Shown one piece after another: positions 1-12,105 of a stretch of DNA of 64,000 nucleotides (position 1 is the first letter of the stretch; every line of letters starts with the position of its first letter). The notes under the pieces were generated by a model. It did not search any database, had not been told where the DNA came from, and saw nothing but the letters and a program-made list of their open reading frames with translations. Origin of the DNA: Musa acuminata AAA Group (taxonomy: Eukaryota; Streptophyta; Magnoliopsida; Zingiberales; Musaceae); assembly GCF_036884655.1 (NCBI RefSeq), contig NC_088357.1, positions 46,055,501-46,119,500 on the forward strand, given 5' to 3'. The translations under genes were made by a program, and so were the position numbers.

Positions 1-1299
1 AGTCACACTTGTCCAAGGAACCTCCTGAGTAGCATCTCCAGGTAATCATCCTCATTAGAAAAATAAAAATAAAACATTGAGTTGCTCCTGATGATATTGT
101 CCAAAAAGATCGGGATAGCATGTTGTTCATTGCATATCACATGGCACACGAATTTAATTGGTCATGCAATGAACAACAAGAGAATAGCTCTATTATTAAA
201 TTGATGTGTTTGTGTAAGAATGTGGTGAGCAAAGACTTGACGAGATGAGAAAGAAAACGAAAGGCATCCTATTGAAAGAAAGAAAATGAAAATTAATTGG
301 TGTTCTGTCCTTGCAAGTATAGGTGCAAGTACAAGTAAACTTGCAAGACAATACTGTAAAGTGTACAAGGATGTGGAGTGAATCTGAAAACCCTATATGT
401 TTTGCCATGGAACAAAGAGACCCTGCCAAGAAAGCTAGATATGTAGACCAGCCATCTCGGAGAGTCAGCACCAGGTTGGATATGTAGCTCAGCCATAAAA
501 AATATTACTTAATGAACTATTAGATGAACAACTATCTTTCATACATAAAGATAGGTCTTGGGTAAGATTGAATGTAGATTGTTCTGACCATCAGATGCGA
601 GTCGGGGACTTGGTTTTCTATGAAGGAACTAAGTTGAGTACGTGAGGGTCTTTTTGCTGCAAGGCGAAGCGGCTTCCTTAAGTTACACGTTGTGTTATGC
701 TCATCATTTTCCTGTCTGATAGGGGGTTGCATCACATGTACGCAGTCCCATCATACGAGAAAATATCCTGTAGTTTGATGCATCAACCGGAACTCAATCC
801 CACACGATCGCCGACATGGAGTTGATGGGGGCGTCGATTTGAAGAAATTAAGTTTGTTATTGATCATTGAAGATGGTAAATTTTGATTGTAAATTTTAAA
901 TATTTATCTATATATTGATCCAAGTTTATTAATCTATAATATCATAAAAATATCATTTAAATTAAATAAAAATAAATTTTATATACGAATAAATTATATA
1001 TTTAATTTAATTTAATTATATTTTTTTTATTTTTTATTTTTTATTTTTTATTTTTTATACTTGAACTTATAAAAAGAGTTAGAACATTAGATGATGAGAA
1101 ATGAATCAATAAATGAGTTTTCCTCACTTGTGTATGAGTTGTCCGAGGTCACATGTGTTCTCACATGCAAGATCTCTAGACATTCATCTTGGAAATATTC
1201 TTATTGAGCCATAGTTATACTTTTATTTTTATTATTTATTTGGTTATTATCATTTTTTCTCTTTTTATTCTCCTATTATAAGAAAAAATTGTTGTTGCT
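1..1299. other. Intergenic, no gene seen
   Basis: No supported coding region. The first 850 bases are mixed composition with only short chance ORFs. From about 890 to 1060 the DNA becomes very AT-rich and ends in a run of T5-6A units (about 1020-1060). This forms the left flank of the large tandem repeat that follows. Confidence 0.6.
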
Positions 1300-4200
1300 C
1301 ATCCTATAACATCTTTTGACTACAATTTGATCAAATTGATCAAAAAGTATTATTTGACCATGATGTAATCAAATATGTCATGAAAAATACCATGACTACT
1401 ATGAGTTCAAAATGGCGAAAAGGCATCCTTCGACGGTGATACGATTGAATCATCCAAGAATTATTTTTCAATCATAATACAATCAAACTAGTCAAAATGC
1501 ATCATTCCATAATGATGCGGTTGAATCGATCAAGAAGCATTCTTTAATTATGAGGTTGTCGAATCGATTAAAAGGTATTATTCAATAATAACATGATTAT
1601 ACTGGCCAAGAAGTATCTTTCGACGGTAACAAAAAACATCTTTCAATAATAGTGCATTCAAATTAGCCAAGAAGTGTCTTTCGACAATAATGTAATCGAA
1701 TCGACCAAAAAGCATAATTGAATCAACCAAGAAGCATATTTTGATTATGATATAGTTGAATCAATTAGAAAGCATCTTTAACCACAATATGATCAAATCG
1801 GCCAAAAAAAAAATCATATGACTATTATAAGGTCAAAATGGCAAAAGGCATCCTTTGACAACAACATGGTCAAATCATCTAATAATCATTTTTCAACCAT
1901 AATATAATCGAACTATTTAAATGCATCCTTCGACAATGATACAGTTGAATCGATCAAGAAGCATTCTTTAGCTATGAAGCTATCAAACCAACTAAACAGC
2001 ATTCTTCGAAAAATGATATGATGGTATTGGTCAAGAAACGTCCTTCAATTGCAAAGTAGTCGAAAAAATATTTTTCAATAATGATGCAATCAAATCAGAC
2101 AAGAAGTGTCATTCGATGATAATGCAATCAAATAAGCAAAGAAGCATCTTTCAACCGTGACATGGTTGAATAAACCAACAAGCATCATTTGACTATGATG
2201 TGATCGAATCGGCTAAGAAAAATACTAAGATTATTATGAGGTTGAATTGGCGAAAAGGCATCTTTCAACAATGACGTGATCAAATCATCCAAGAATCATG
2301 CCTCAATCGCAACACAATCGAACTAGCCAAAATGTAACCTTCTATGATGATGTGATCGAATCAACCAAGAAGCATATTTTAACTATGAAGCACTTGAACG
2401 ACCAAAAGCATTCTTTGACTATGACATGAATGTACTAGCCAAAAAGGTCCTTCGACTTCAACGTGGTCGGAAAAGCATATTTCGACAATGGTATGACTGA
2501 ATAAGACAAGAAGTATCATTTGACGATGATGCAATTGAATCAACCAAGAAGCATCTTTTGACCATGATACAGTTGAATCAACCAAAAAGCATACTTTGAT
2601 TACGATGTGATTGAATCGGCCAAGAAAAATCCTATGACTGCTATTAGGTCAAAATGGTGAAAAGGCATCCTTTGATAACGACGTTGTTGAATTATCCAAG
2701 AATCATTCTTCAACCACAACACAATTAAACTAGCCAAATGCATTCTTTGACGATGACATGATCGAATCGACTAAGAAGAATTCTTTAACTATGAGGCTAC
2801 TGATGACTATATCGGCGAAGAAGTGTCCTTCGACTACAACATCGTCAAAAAAGCATCTTTCAATAATGGTGTGATCAAATTAGACAAGAAGTGTCCTTCC
2901 ACGATGACGCAAGTGAATCAACTAAGAAGCATCTTTCCCCCATGACATAATTAAATCAACCAAAAAGTATCCTTTGACAACAATGTGATCAAATCGGCTA
3001 AGAAATATCCTACAACTATTATGAGGTCGAAATGGCGAAAAGGCATCTTTCGATAATAACATGATAGTACTTGTCAAGAAAAATCCTTCAACCACAATGT
3101 AGTTAAAAAATCATCTTTCAACAATGGTGTGATCAAATCAAACAAAAAGTATCCTCAACGATGCTTCGATTGAATCTGCCAAGAAGCGTCTTTCGACCAT
3201 GACATGGTTGAATTAACCAAGAAGCATCTTTTAACCATGATATAATCGAATCAGTCAAGAAAAATCCAATGACTTTTGTGAAATTGAAATGGCATAAAAG
3301 AATCCTTCGATAATAACATAGTCAAATCATCCAAGAATTATTCTTCAACCACAACACAATCGAACTATCCAAAGTACTAGCTTTGAAGAATCCTTTGATC
3401 ACAAAGTGGGCGAAGAAATATATTTTAACAAAGGTGCCATCAAATAAGACAAGAAGTAGCATTCGATAATGACACAAATGAATCAACCAAGAAGCTTTTT
3501 TTACCAACCACGATATGGTTGAATCAGCCAAAAAGCATCATTTGACCATGATGTGATTGAATCAATAAAAAAAATCTTACGATTGTGATTGTGGTTGAAA
3601 TGGAGAAAAGGCATCCATCGACAACGATATAGTCGAATCATCCAAGAATCAATTTTCAACCACAACACAATTGTACTAGTCAAAATGCATCATTTGACAC
3701 TGACAGTAGAATCGGTTAAGAATCATTATTTAACTATGAAGTTATGGAACCGACCAAAAAGCATTCTTCAACAATGGCATGATTGTATCGGCCAAGAGGC
3801 GTCCTTCGACCACATTATGGTTGAAAAAACATCTTTTAACAATGGTACGATCAAATCAGACAAAAAGTATCCTTCGACGATAACGCAACTAGATTAGCCA
3901 AGAAGCATCTATCGATTGTGATACAGTTGAATTAACCAAAAACACCCTTTGACCATGATGTGATCGAATTGGTCAAAAAAAAATCCCGACTAAGGTCGAA
4001 ATAACAAAAAGGAATTCTTCGATAATGATGTGGTTGAATCATCTAGGAATTATCCTTTAACCACACCACAATCAAACTAACCAAAAAGTATCGTTCGATA
4101 ATGACGTTGATCGAATCGATCAAGAAGCATTCTTTAACTATAAAGTTGTTGAGCTGACTAATAAGCATTCTTTAATGATGACATGACTATACCGATTAAG

Positions 4201-4943
4201 AAGCATCTTTTAGTTGAAAAAGTATTTTTCAACAATGGTGTAGTCGAATCAAACAATAAGTATCCTTCGACGATGACAATTATATTAGCCAAGAAGCATC
4301 TTTTGATGATGATGTTGTTGAATGAATCAAAAAGTATCATTTAAATATGATATAATCGAATCAGCCAAGAAAATTAGTATGACTACTATAATGTCAAAAT
4401 TACAAAAAGGGACATCCTTCAACAACAATATGGTCAAATAAGACAAGAATTGTCCTTCAACCACAATACAATAATGCATCTTTGGACAATGACACTTATC
4501 GAATCGAATAAAAAGCATTTTTAACTATGAGGCTATCAAATTAATAAAAAACCATTCTTTGATAATGGCATGACTATACTAGCCAAAGAAGTGTCCTTAG
4601 ACCACAACATGGTTGAAAAAATATCTTTTAACAATGGTACAATTGAATCAAACAAGAAGTGTCTTTCGACGATAACGCAACTAAATCAACCAAGAAACAT
4701 ATTTCGATAATGATGCGATTGAATTAATAAAAAAGGATCCTTTGACCACAATGTAGTACAATTTTGATTTCATAGTAGCCAAGAAAAATCCTATGACTAC
4801 TATGAAATCAAAATTGTAAAAAAGGCATCCTTCGACAACGATATGCTTGAATCATCTAAAAATCGTTCTTCGACCATAATACAATCGAACTAGCCAAAAT
4901 GCATCCTTCGTGATCGAATCGAACAAGAAGCATTTTTTAATAA

Positions 4944-5037
4944 TGAAGCAATTGAATTAATCAAAAAGCATTCTTTTACTGGCCAAGAAGTGAAGCAATT
5001 GAATTAATCAAAAAGCATTCTTTTACTGGCCAAGAAG
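4944..5037. repeat. Perfect 47-bp tandem duplication within the satellite
   Basis: Two adjacent identical 47-base copies (4944-4990 and 4991-5037) beginning TGAAGCAATTGAATT and ending GGCCAAGAAG. Neighbouring satellite copies are strongly diverged, so this is a recent local duplication. Confidence 0.9.
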
Positions 5038-5107
5038 TGTCCATCGACCACTTTTAACAATGGTACGATTAAATCAGACAAGAAGTGTTCTTCAACGATA
5101 ACGTAAC

Positions 5108-5253
5108 TAAATTAGCCAAGAAGCATCTTTTGACCATGATATGGAATGAATCAAAAAGGATCCTTTGACCATGATGTGATTAAATTAGCCAAGAAGCATC
5201 TTTTGACCATGATATGGAATGAATCAAAAAGGATCCTTTGACCATGATGTGAT
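5108..5253. repeat. Perfect 73-bp tandem duplication within the satellite
   Basis: Two adjacent identical 73-base copies (5108-5180 and 5181-5253) starting TAAATTAGCCAAGAAGCATC and ending CCATGATGTGAT. Like the 47-bp duplication upstream, it is much younger than the surrounding array. Confidence 0.9.
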
Positions 5254-5760
5254 TGAATCGATTAAGAAAAATCTTACGATTACTATGAGATCAAAACTGT
5301 GAAATGGTATCGTTTGACATCGATGTGGTCGAATCATCTAAGACTCATCCTTCAACTATAAGACAATCAAACTAATCAAAATGCATCCTTTGATAATGAT
5401 GCATTTTTTAATTGATGCGATCAAATCGATCAAGAAGCATTTTTTAATAATGAAATTGTTGAACCAACCAAAAAGCATTCTTCAATAATGATACGACTAT
5501 ACCAGCTAAGAAGCGTCATTCGACTACGACACGATAAAAAAAACATCTTTTTAGAAAGGTATGATCGATTCAGACAAGAAGTGTCCTTCAACTATAATGC
5601 AATTAAATCAGTCAAGAAACGTTTTTCAACTATGACATGATTGAATCAACCCAAAAACATCCTTTGATAATGTCATGATCGAATCGACCAAGAAGCATCA
5701 TTCAACTATAACATGATCAAACTAGCCAAAAACATCTTGTGAAAATGACACTTAATGCGA

Positions 5761-8000
5761 CCAAGAAACATCGTACAATAACGTGTTCAAACCAGGAAGT
5801 AAGTGCGACAAACGATCAAGGTAGAAAGAGATATAACAAGCAAACAAGAGCAATGGATGAACAAGTGTGAAGAGCGAAAGAACAACCGATGGACGAAAGA
5901 ACAAGTGTAACAAGCAACGAACGAACAAATGCGACAAGCATGTTGAAAAGAGGAGCGGAGGAAAAAAAATCAAAATAAATTTATATAAAATGAATAATTA
6001 AAAAATAAAATAAAATTATTTTTTTATTAATAACCTTTTTCACACGACATGTAATTTTTTCTATCAATAAAATTAACGACATAAAAAATAGATTAAATAT
6101 TTCGTAAGTATAAAAATATTAATGTTGCTTTTTAAAATATAAAATTCAAGATGTTAATCATAATTAATTACAAAAGATAATCTATAATTACCCGTATAGC
6201 TAATCACACAAAGCCCCATCAGTTAGTGTTGCTTCCCGCCGATTTATTTGTTTGAGATAGCATGAGTAATTAGGGCCCGTTATATAACGAACTCTGTGCA
6301 TCTGCATTCACAGAACAATTAAAGCCAACATACAGCACTCAATAACTTGGTTTCTCAGAGCAATTTGGTGAACGACGACCGAAGTATATGTTTTAATATT
6401 CAAAAGATATGGAAACCCAAAATAGTCTTCTTAACGCATAGCCATAATCGATCAACCAAAAGCACCCTCTTCTTCATGGTATACTCCAACCTGTTGCAGG
6501 CAATTTATCTGTCATCAAGAACTGGGGAAAATTAATATCAAGAAAATTAGTAAAGAATGGTATGTCAAATAAGTGAACCAGCATTTTGCCAAAGCAAGAG
6601 AAAGAAAACAACCATGCATTAATACATAAAGTCAAATTCTTGAGAGTTAGCCACTATGTTGCAAGCTTGCAGAGAGTTCACAAGGACATAAGATCCAAGC
6701 TATAAAATGATGGCAGGTAAAAACGATGACAATCACTTTATGGATTTGATATCACAATATAACTTTTAGACACTATTGTTTGTCAGCTTGTAGATCCACA
6801 ACTTCTAATTTAACAAGTGATATTATTCTTACAAGTAATTCAATCAGTGATATCACCAGAGTACTATTCTATCAAGAGGACCGTCTATCATCTCAAAATC
6901 AATCATGATATCTCTATGCATCAAGTAGAATAAGGGATATGCAATTTTGATGATGTAAGAATATATTTTAATTTGATCAATATTATAAAAGTATGAAAAC
7001 AAGTTTTATTGTGTATGCATTTATCTATTAGACTCATTACCCAAGAGAACCTATATCATTGTTTTATGCATGAATATTTTTTTGAATCGTGATCCTACCG
7101 TCATATATCTCTTGATATATGACAGAGAGACATTATCGATGGTGACTTCAGTACTCAAGCTGCATCATATTTGCCAAGGAGAGATTTGTGATCAGGACTG
7201 ACAACCATCCCTCAAACATATCATGGCACAGGACAAGTGGCTTTCAAGGCAAATTGGCTATGACTACGAGATTAAGGATTGGTGCACTACAGAAAAAAGA
7301 AAATCAAAGTATCTTTGGCATATCTTGTAATGGTTTCTATCTGTTTTCCACTGATAACATCTTCTGTTTTCCTTTCATCTTTCTTGAAGAAGACCTTTTT
7401 TTTCTAGCGCTAAACAAACATTGATTAGGGGTTTGCTCTTTAACAAATGGTGGCATTCTATTAGCAGACTACTGTTGTCACTTTCTCAAAATTGCTTGTA
7501 TCATCAACGATGAAAATCAACAAGCAGGTTGGCTCTCTACATTTAGATAGATGATTCCTATTAACAGAACAAGGATGTCCCTTTTGATCTTTTAGTAATA
7601 ATAAGGATTGACAAAACTTTTGTTTCTTCTGAAAGAACAATTACAGTGAACTAAGTTCAGCTTATATTACCTCAAAAAATATATATATATTTATTAGTTC
7701 TGTTACTTATGATTATCAGTCTAAAAGGGCAATGAAAACGCTAAGGCATGCCCAAACAAACTAGGTCTGGATTTTTTCAGGTCAAGAATGACTTCCAAAC
7801 AAATTAGGTCTGGATTTTTTTTCAGGTCAACAATGACTGACCAAGATTTAGATAATAATAAAATTACTCAATAAAACATAAGATTTGTATTCTTTCAAAG
7901 TATCAGTTGACATGGGTTTCATTAAACCATGGAAAGGAAACATAATTTCTGGATGATTGACCATCAATGGAATAGTAAAGAAGATATATTTCACTAATCA
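5761..8000. other. Intergenic, no gene seen
   Basis: The stretch 5780-5950 is A/G-rich with recurring ACAAG and GAACAA words that continue the satellite character. From 5960 to 6200 it is AT-rich and ends near 6165-6200 in an inverted copy of a terminal motif that recurs elsewhere in the window (see the entry at 52812). At 7752-7838 a 43-base segment containing AGGTCTGGATTTTTTCAGG is tandemly duplicated with few differences. No coding region is supported. Confidence 0.55.
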
Positions 8001-8009
8001 ATGATATAA

Positions 8010-8610
8010 AAACATTCAACAACAACAACAACAAAGTCGTAAAGTGCAGATAGATCTTTTACTGCCAATGAGACATATAAAAAAATCATATGTTTAGTTA
8101 AATTAAAAGTATTTAAATCTTTATTATAATTTCTATTAAATATTTTAGTCTTCCTCTTATCTATTCATAACACTAATTGTAATCGTTTCACCTCTATCTA
8201 TTGCATCTTAAATGATTCTCCCTCATTTTATCATCTATTGAAAAGGCAAATAATTGTTCACGAATGAAAACATTTTTTTCCTATAATTTCGTATATCCAT
8301 CTCAACATTCTCAACTCAGCAACATGAATTTTTAGTATATATTGTTTATTAACTGTCTAACACTTAGATCGCATTACTGATCTAGCAACTATTAAATAAA
8401 TTTTTATTTTATACGATCACACAAGACTCTTGACGCCCCTCGTCATTATAGCCAACCTATTTTTACTCTATAAATAGTATCTTCAATAATCTCACCAATG
8501 TAAAACTCCATCAAATCTCATGAACAATGACACAAAAATATTATTAACATAAGATGGATCAACGCATTACATGACTAACAACAACAAGTAACATTTATAA
8601 CTTTTTATCT
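8010..8610 (-). mobile_element. Degenerate LINE (RTE-like) remnant, antisense
   Basis: The stretch begins with a CAACAACAACAACAACAAAG run followed by TCGTAAAGT. It continues with phrases such as CATCTCAACATTCTCAACTC, AGCAACATGAAT and GATCACACAAGACTC. I associate these, from memory, with the antisense of the 3' reverse-transcriptase region of plant RTE-type LINEs. All frames are broken and no catalytic motif is readable, so it would be a fossil. Related short 3'-end-like pieces (CCCAATTATTTGAGG-type phrases) occur near 19035-19085 and 59885-59925. The family assignment is from memory of sequence style only. Confidence 0.35.
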
Positions 8611-9547
8611 TGACCAGGACAGGTCAGGAACTTTATAGTGGCAGTTATAGGGTTAGTATTTAATCAATAAGAACTAAACTTTAAAAAGAAAATATATATA
8701 TAGCACTGGATATGAAACAATTGTCATCTAAACAATGTATAATGACTGCAGACCATTGTAGCAGCCATTTTCAAACCAAAACACTTTAGGATGCTACTGT
8801 ATAATTATCATGGCATTTGGTCTTCTAAACTTATTTCGCGGCTGCTCTAGCAGCTTATTCATAAGCAACATGCTGAGCCTTAAACAAACTTTTCTGAAGC
8901 AACCGAGTGATGAAAGGTGACAGCAGTATAGAAACAAAGAGGGTCGAGATTCCATATGACAGATGTATTGGCCAGTAGCAAGAATGTGAAATGGCTTATA
9001 GAGAGATATAACACAGAAGGTGACTCATTTCATACTCCATCTATGATACTAAACTGTTAATCTAGCCATATTTTTGTAAGGTTTCACCTTGCATCAAAAA
9101 GTAAAGTCCCGTACTGTTCTATGGGCAACTTAAGATGTTGATCATGTGGTTCTTATGTCATAAAATTATTATTGAACTGTCAACAACCTAACCCAGTTTG
9201 TAACAATCAAAATACTGTAGAAAATTGACGGTCGTCATTCATGAGGCACACATTCCTCTTCTGACTCTAAGATAAGACGAGGAATATATGTCAATGCAGT
9301 TCACAAGATCAGGTATAACCTAACGCCTGTACGTTTCCACATCATACTCTACAGTTCGACCCAAACACCAGTGTTAATGAAACTAACAAATCATTAGTCG
9401 AATAGGAGAGATTGCATACATGAAGCATCAAATGCCCAAACAACCCCGACCTGGAGATGTAAATCCAGAAGGATCAAGCTGAACTACTAATCGAGCAAAG
9501 ATAGATTTAGGTTGAGAGGGTAAGAACCTGAGGGAGAGGGGGAGCCG

Positions 9548-9712
9548 TCAGAGTTCGAGCTTGAGCTCCTCCTTCTCCTGGGAGAGGTAATGGAGGACGT
9601 AGGGAGTGACGCGGATGACGACGATAAAGGCGCCCATGATTCCCAGATGTCTCTTCAGCTGCTTGTACGCCGTGGCCTTGTCCGGCCGTCGGGGAAACCC
9701 TCCCAAGAACAT
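9548..9712 (-). CDS. TOM6: TOM6, small subunit of the mitochondrial outer-membrane import receptor complex
   Basis: Single-exon 54-residue protein. It starts MFLGGFPRRPDKATAYKQLK, continues through a hydrophobic segment GIMGAFIVVIRVTPYVLHYL (about residues 24-43), and ends with a charged tail EKEELKLEL. Plant TOM6 proteins have the same length and plan: MFPG-type start, PDKA...KQL motif, one outer-membrane anchor with an (I/V)IR.(A/T)PYVL core, and an acidic end. In other organisms TOM6 stabilises the TOM translocase around TOM40. The ATG at 9712 gives the family N-terminus exactly. A longer overlapping minus-strand ORF is only a frame shadow. A TATATATA motif lies about 90 bases upstream. 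The gene is easily missed by length cut-offs. Confidence 0.9.
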   Translation of the reverse strand: MFLGGFPRRPDKATAYKQLKRHLGIMGAFIVVIRVTPYVLHYLSQEKEELKLEL

Positions 9713-9803
9713 CTCTCTTCTCTCCCTCCCTCCCTCGCCAAAACCCTAGCCGTCGATAGACACAAAAGAGCAGTTCGAACAAATGGGTTGTTTCGTGTGT
9801 GTC

Positions 9804-9811
9804 TATATATA
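9804..9811 (-). promoter_or_regulatory. TATA box of the TOM6 gene
   Basis: TATATATA, symmetric on both strands, 92-99 bases upstream of the TOM6 start codon. That leaves room for a short 5' leader. No competing plus-strand gene starts nearby. Confidence 0.6.
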
Positions 9812-9829
9812 GACGCGCGAATCACTAGT

Positions 9830-10896
9830 TGGTTAGATTAAGCCAACTAATAAAAGTGTCTGGTTTAGTTTGGGTTAAGTTTGGATTCGACGAGGTTGAG
9901 TGCGGAGTTGGCTTTGCGCATTTATTTTAGAGTTTCTCCATCAACATATATGATTAAAGTATTCTAATTAGAAAATAAGTACAGTTGTCCCAACAAATGA
10001 AAATACTATTTTCTATGTGTAATATATACTGGTATTTCTTTTTTTATTATTTTTGGATTTATATAAATTTCTTCATTAAAAAAATGTGGTTAAAGTATAT
10101 GTGTTAAATAAGAAGCATGTAGTCTTGCCCTCAACAAATAGAAATTCTTCCATTACAAGTGTGCTATAAAACATGTGAATTAAACCATTCTTTTTATTAT
10201 TGTAAAATTATATGTATATAACTTGTTTATTAATTAAATATCTTGCATAATGGTGCCATTTTAATTTGTCAAAATATTAATGATGAAAAAGATCTAAAGC
10301 TGTACGTTTTTATTCCAATTGCAAGACTTTAATTGGGCAACCAATCTTGTGGTCATGCCTAAAGTGCACTGTTCTTGCCATCTTAAATCAGATAAGCATC
10401 GTAGATTTTCCATTCAAGGTTTGATATTTTTCTCAAATTTTAATTTTTTTTAATTAAAATTTAACTTACACTATTAGTGCTTTTAAATTGTAGTTAACAT
10501 TTTGAGTAAATATCATTATTTAGTTTCCATTCGAATTGACGTGACAAATAAACAGTCACGTGAACTCCACGTGTTCAAAGTCTCCTACGACGATGCTGAC
10601 CTCCGACTAAAAGCCGGTATGATCGATCGCAACACCCGGTGGCTAACGATGCAGACACGTTGTCCCTGAGGAGCTTCCGGTGTGCCTCCCGCCCATTAGA
10701 CACGACCTAAAGCGCCCAACCCTATCGCACTTTACTCCATGGGAACCGGTTAAGTTATAAGCCTATTGCGGGAACAGATTGGAACTGTAAACAGTAACGA
10801 AGCCCACCGGAGGAGACGGAAAATAAAGATCGAGAGAGAGGCTGCGAGTGCGGCTTCTGATTGGATCCGTTTCCTCCCACCGCCGCGCCGACGAAC
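9830..10896. promoter_or_regulatory. Intergenic promoter region between divergent TOM6 and ATL genes
   Basis: The stretch is AT-rich to about 10540, then abruptly GC-richer. Two CACGTG G-boxes lie 11 bases apart at 10557-10562 and 10568-10573, about 325-340 bases upstream of the ATL start codon. TTATAAG at about 10754 is a possible TATA element for ATL. G-boxes bind bZIP and bHLH factors in plants; which factor acts here is unknown. No coding region is supported. Confidence 0.5.
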
Positions 10897-12105
10897 ATGG
10901 AGGCGCCGTCATACGCGGAGGCGGCGTATGAGTTCCAGTGGGGGCCATCCCCCCGCGTTCCCGGCGACGGCGGGTCCAATCCGGGGTGGATCAGCCCCCC
11001 GCTAATCGCCATGGTGGCCGTCGTTGGCACCGCCTTCCTCATCGTCCTCTACGCCCGGATCCTCTCCCGATACCTCCGCCTCATCCGGCGCCGTTGGCGA
11101 CGGTGGAGGCGGCGGCGGAGGTTTCTGCAGTCCATGGCCGCGACATCGGACCTGGACTCCCTCCCACCGTTCAACGGCGGCGGCTCCTTCGGCTCCTCCT
11201 CGGACTTCTTTCTCTCTCCCTACGGCCTCGACGACGCGGCCATCAAGGCGATCCCAGTGTCGCTGTTCTCGCGGACCAAGGCCAAGCAGCAGGCCGCCAC
11301 GAACCGGGAGTGCGCGGTGTGCCTGTTGGAGTTCGAGGACGATGACACTCTCCGCACGCTGCCACTGTGCGCCCACGCCTTCCACATGGACTGCATCGAC
11401 GTGTGGCTCCGATCCCAACCCACCTGCCCCCTCTGCCGTGCCGCCGTGCTCCGCCACGAGGCCGCCTTCGTCCCCATGCGCGCCGCTCGGATCCGCCCCA
11501 GCCTGGACGACATCCTCCTCATTGACCCGCCGCCCGACCGCGGGGGCGACGCGATCCTCCTCCCGAACCCCGACACCGGCCCCGAGATCGCCTCAGCCGC
11601 GGGATCCCCGCTCGCGGCCGAGGAACGGTTCGTGTCACGAGGGTTCCTACTCAAGCGCTCATACTCCTTCGGGTTCGAGGGGAGCCTGGCGGCGGAGCGG
11701 ATGCTCTTAGAGGCATCCACGGCATCGCCATGGCGGTACCGCCACCAGCGGGGGGGCTTCTGGAGCAAGCGGTGGCCGTCGCCTTTTGGGGGCGTCGGCA
11801 TGGGGTCCTCCTCTGTCTCGCGGGCGGCGAGGGTCTTCTCCTTCCGCGGCGCCACCGCGGCCCTGGCCAAGTCCCCGGCCTTTTCTAAGCGGCGAGGGTT
11901 CTTCCCGCTCTCGTGGGAACCGAGCGAGCGGCTTATCGCCAGCAGCGCGGGTCCGTCCCTCTTCCCGCGGCCGTCGTTCTCGTCATCGTCATCGTCATCG
12001 TCATCGACATCGTTGGTGTTTTCATCGAGCCGGATGCGGTGCGGGGATCCGGAGGCGCTGCTGTCCCCGGAGCGGCTGAAGCAATCGACGCCCACGCAAC
12101 GCTGA
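10897..12105 (+). CDS. ATL-family RING-H2 E3 ubiquitin ligase (ATL65-like)
   Basis: Intronless 402-residue protein, as is usual for ATLs. Its first ATG at 10897 gives MEAPSYAEAAYEFQWGP. Domains in order: one membrane segment (about residues 35-56, PPLIAMVAVVGTAFLIVLYA); a very basic juxtamembrane stretch (RRRWRRWRRRRR, about 65-75); the ATL GLD motif (YGLDDAAIKAIPV, about 109-121); and a RING-H2 finger. The finger runs from C139 to C180 as C-x2-C...C-x-H-x2-H-x2-C...C-x2-C, with the ATL-type tryptophan (DVWLRSQPTCPLC). The long C-terminal tail is Ser/Arg-rich and ends in a (TCATCG)-coded serine run near residues 367-381. The family transfers ubiquitin from E2 enzymes to membrane-proximal substrates. 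The ATL65 assignment rests on the membrane segment and is tentative; family membership is firm. Confidence 0.88.
   Translation: MEAPSYAEAAYEFQWGPSPRVPGDGGSNPGWISPPLIAMVAVVGTAFLIVLYARILSRYLRLIRRRWRRWRRRRRFLQSMAATSDLDSLPPFNGGGSFGSSSDFFLSPYGLDDAAIKAIPVSLFSRTKAKQQAATNRECAVCLLEFEDDDTLRTLPLCAHAFHMDCIDVWLRSQPTCPLCRAAVLRHEAAFVPMRAARIRPSLDDILLIDPPPDRGGDAILLPNPDTGPEIASAAGSPLAAEERFVSRGFLLKRSYSFGFEGSLAAERMLLEASTASPWRYRHQRGGFWSKRWPSPFGGVGMGSSSVSRAARVFSFRGATAALAKSPAFSKRRGFFPLSWEPSERLIASSAGPSLFPRPSFSSSSSSSSSTSLVFSSSRMRCGDPEALLSPERLKQSTPTQR

Larger units (their letters stand above)
1300..5760. repeat. Degenerate higher-order tandem repeat (satellite-like)
   Basis: About 4.4 kb built from a short unit of roughly 35-45 bases. 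Recurring words are AAGAAGCATCTTTCGACCAT, GATCGAATCGGCCAAGAA and CCTTCGACAATGATG. Units are arranged in a longer period: the landmark reading roughly GACTATTATGAGGTCAAAAT, followed by GGCGAAAAGGCATCC, recurs near 1393, 1820, 2230, 2635, 3013, 3270, 3585, 3985, 4380, 4795 and 5275. Most spacings are 380-480 bases, so a period near 400-430 bases in about eleven diverged copies. Copies differ heavily and stops occur in every frame, so ORFs here are chance. Confidence 0.85.

Noticed and set aside
2379..5973. Several 60-100 codon ORFs in the satellite
   Set aside because: They are chance frames in tandem repeats; composition follows the repeat, not a protein.
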